From an uncultured Bacteroidales bacterium (GTDB taxonomy: Bacteria > Bacteroidota > Bacteroidia > Bacteroidales > Paludibacteraceae), in NCBI GenBank assembly GCA_903899865.1, contig CAIUKZ010000146.1:1-5724 (forward strand): 5,724 bases of DNA, written 5' to 3'. Positions 5,499 through 5,724 of this stretch are shown one piece after another (position 1 is the first letter of the stretch; the number at the start of each line of letters is the position of its first letter). The translations under genes and the position numbers were made by a program. Below the pieces are notes generated by a model. It did no database searches, was not told the origin of the DNA, and saw nothing but the letters and a program-made list of their open reading frames with translations.

Positions 5499-5724
5499 TT
5501 GTGAAAAATCGCAGCTTGTCCTGCCTTTCAGGCAGATGTTTCAGCTTATGTTAATCCGTTGATTATAAATCAACGGTTATGAAAATTTAGCCTTTCAGGC
5601 TCTTTCTAGTTTACTTGTTTGGCTGTCTACTTGTTTACTGGTCTACCTGTCAACTTGTTTTCCTGTCAACTCTTTCACTTGTTTTGCTTTGTGAAAAATC
5701 GCAGCTTGTCCTGCCTTTCAGGCA

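Larger units (their letters stand above)
5301..5724. repeat. Tandem array with a 190-bp unit, running off the window
   Basis: Units start at 5321, 5511 and 5701, all with GCAGCTTGTC, giving an exact period of 190 bp. Units one and two differ at only 8 positions with no indel: 5347, 5352, 5358, 5359, 5374, 5377, 5378 and 5448 and their partners 190 bp on. The third is cut after 24 nt. Positions 5301-5320 match the end of a unit (5491-5510) at 14 of 20 bases, so the array seems to begin with a decayed edge about 23 nt from the regulator start codon. The period is not a multiple of three and I see no reading frame, so it is non-coding. It occupies the whole gene-free stretch upstream of the regulator. 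It could be a dispersed element that has duplicated locally, or one edge of a longer array. Confidence 0.93.

Noticed and set aside
5301..5724. Array considered as a CRISPR locus
   Set aside because: The whole 190-bp period repeats, with no variable spacers, and no cas genes are present.

Overview
The window is most likely from a member of the Bacteroidota. The protein styles fit that phylum, the DNA is AT-rich, and the intergenic regions carry short palindromic repeats of a kind I associate with the group from general familiarity. No database was consulted. All recognisable genes lie on the minus strand and read right to left: an NtrC-type response regulator (4127-5278), sufB (2581-4017), sufC (1753-2505), sufD (409-1749), and the first 32 codons of an rluF-like pseudouridine synthase (1-98, cut by the window edge).

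Layout from right to left. Positions 5279-5724 hold no gene. They are filled by a tandem array with an exact 190-bp period (two full copies, the start of a third, and a decayed edge), which runs off the window. Each unit carries three hairpins and an inner 8-nt periodic stretch. Next is the response regulator, with intact receiver and AAA+ domains but no C-terminal helix-turn-helix. A 109-nt gap before sufB holds two weak promoter candidates; one has the sigma-54 -24/-12 layout and starts at the regulator's stop codon. sufB and sufC are separated by 75 nt containing a GC-rich palindromic repeat, a small hairpin and a strong Shine-Dalgarno sequence. sufC and sufD are only 3 nt apart. A strong terminator-like hairpin follows sufD, and then comes a 254-nt spacer with degenerate repeats ahead of rluF.

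How the genes work together: SufB, SufC and SufD form the SufBC2D scaffold that assembles Fe-S clusters on sulfur delivered by a cysteine desulfurase. The desulfurase (SufS) and its sulfur carrier (SufE or SufU) are not in the window, and the terminator after sufD suggests they are transcribed from elsewhere. A link between the regulator and the suf genes is only a hypothesis, based on adjacency and the sigma-54-like site. The suf genes are ordinary. The points most worth checking are the tandem array with stem-preserving changes, the HTH-less activator with a possible sigma-54 promoter next to it, and the Cys-rich SufD tail. I did not see clear evidence of a wholly new system.
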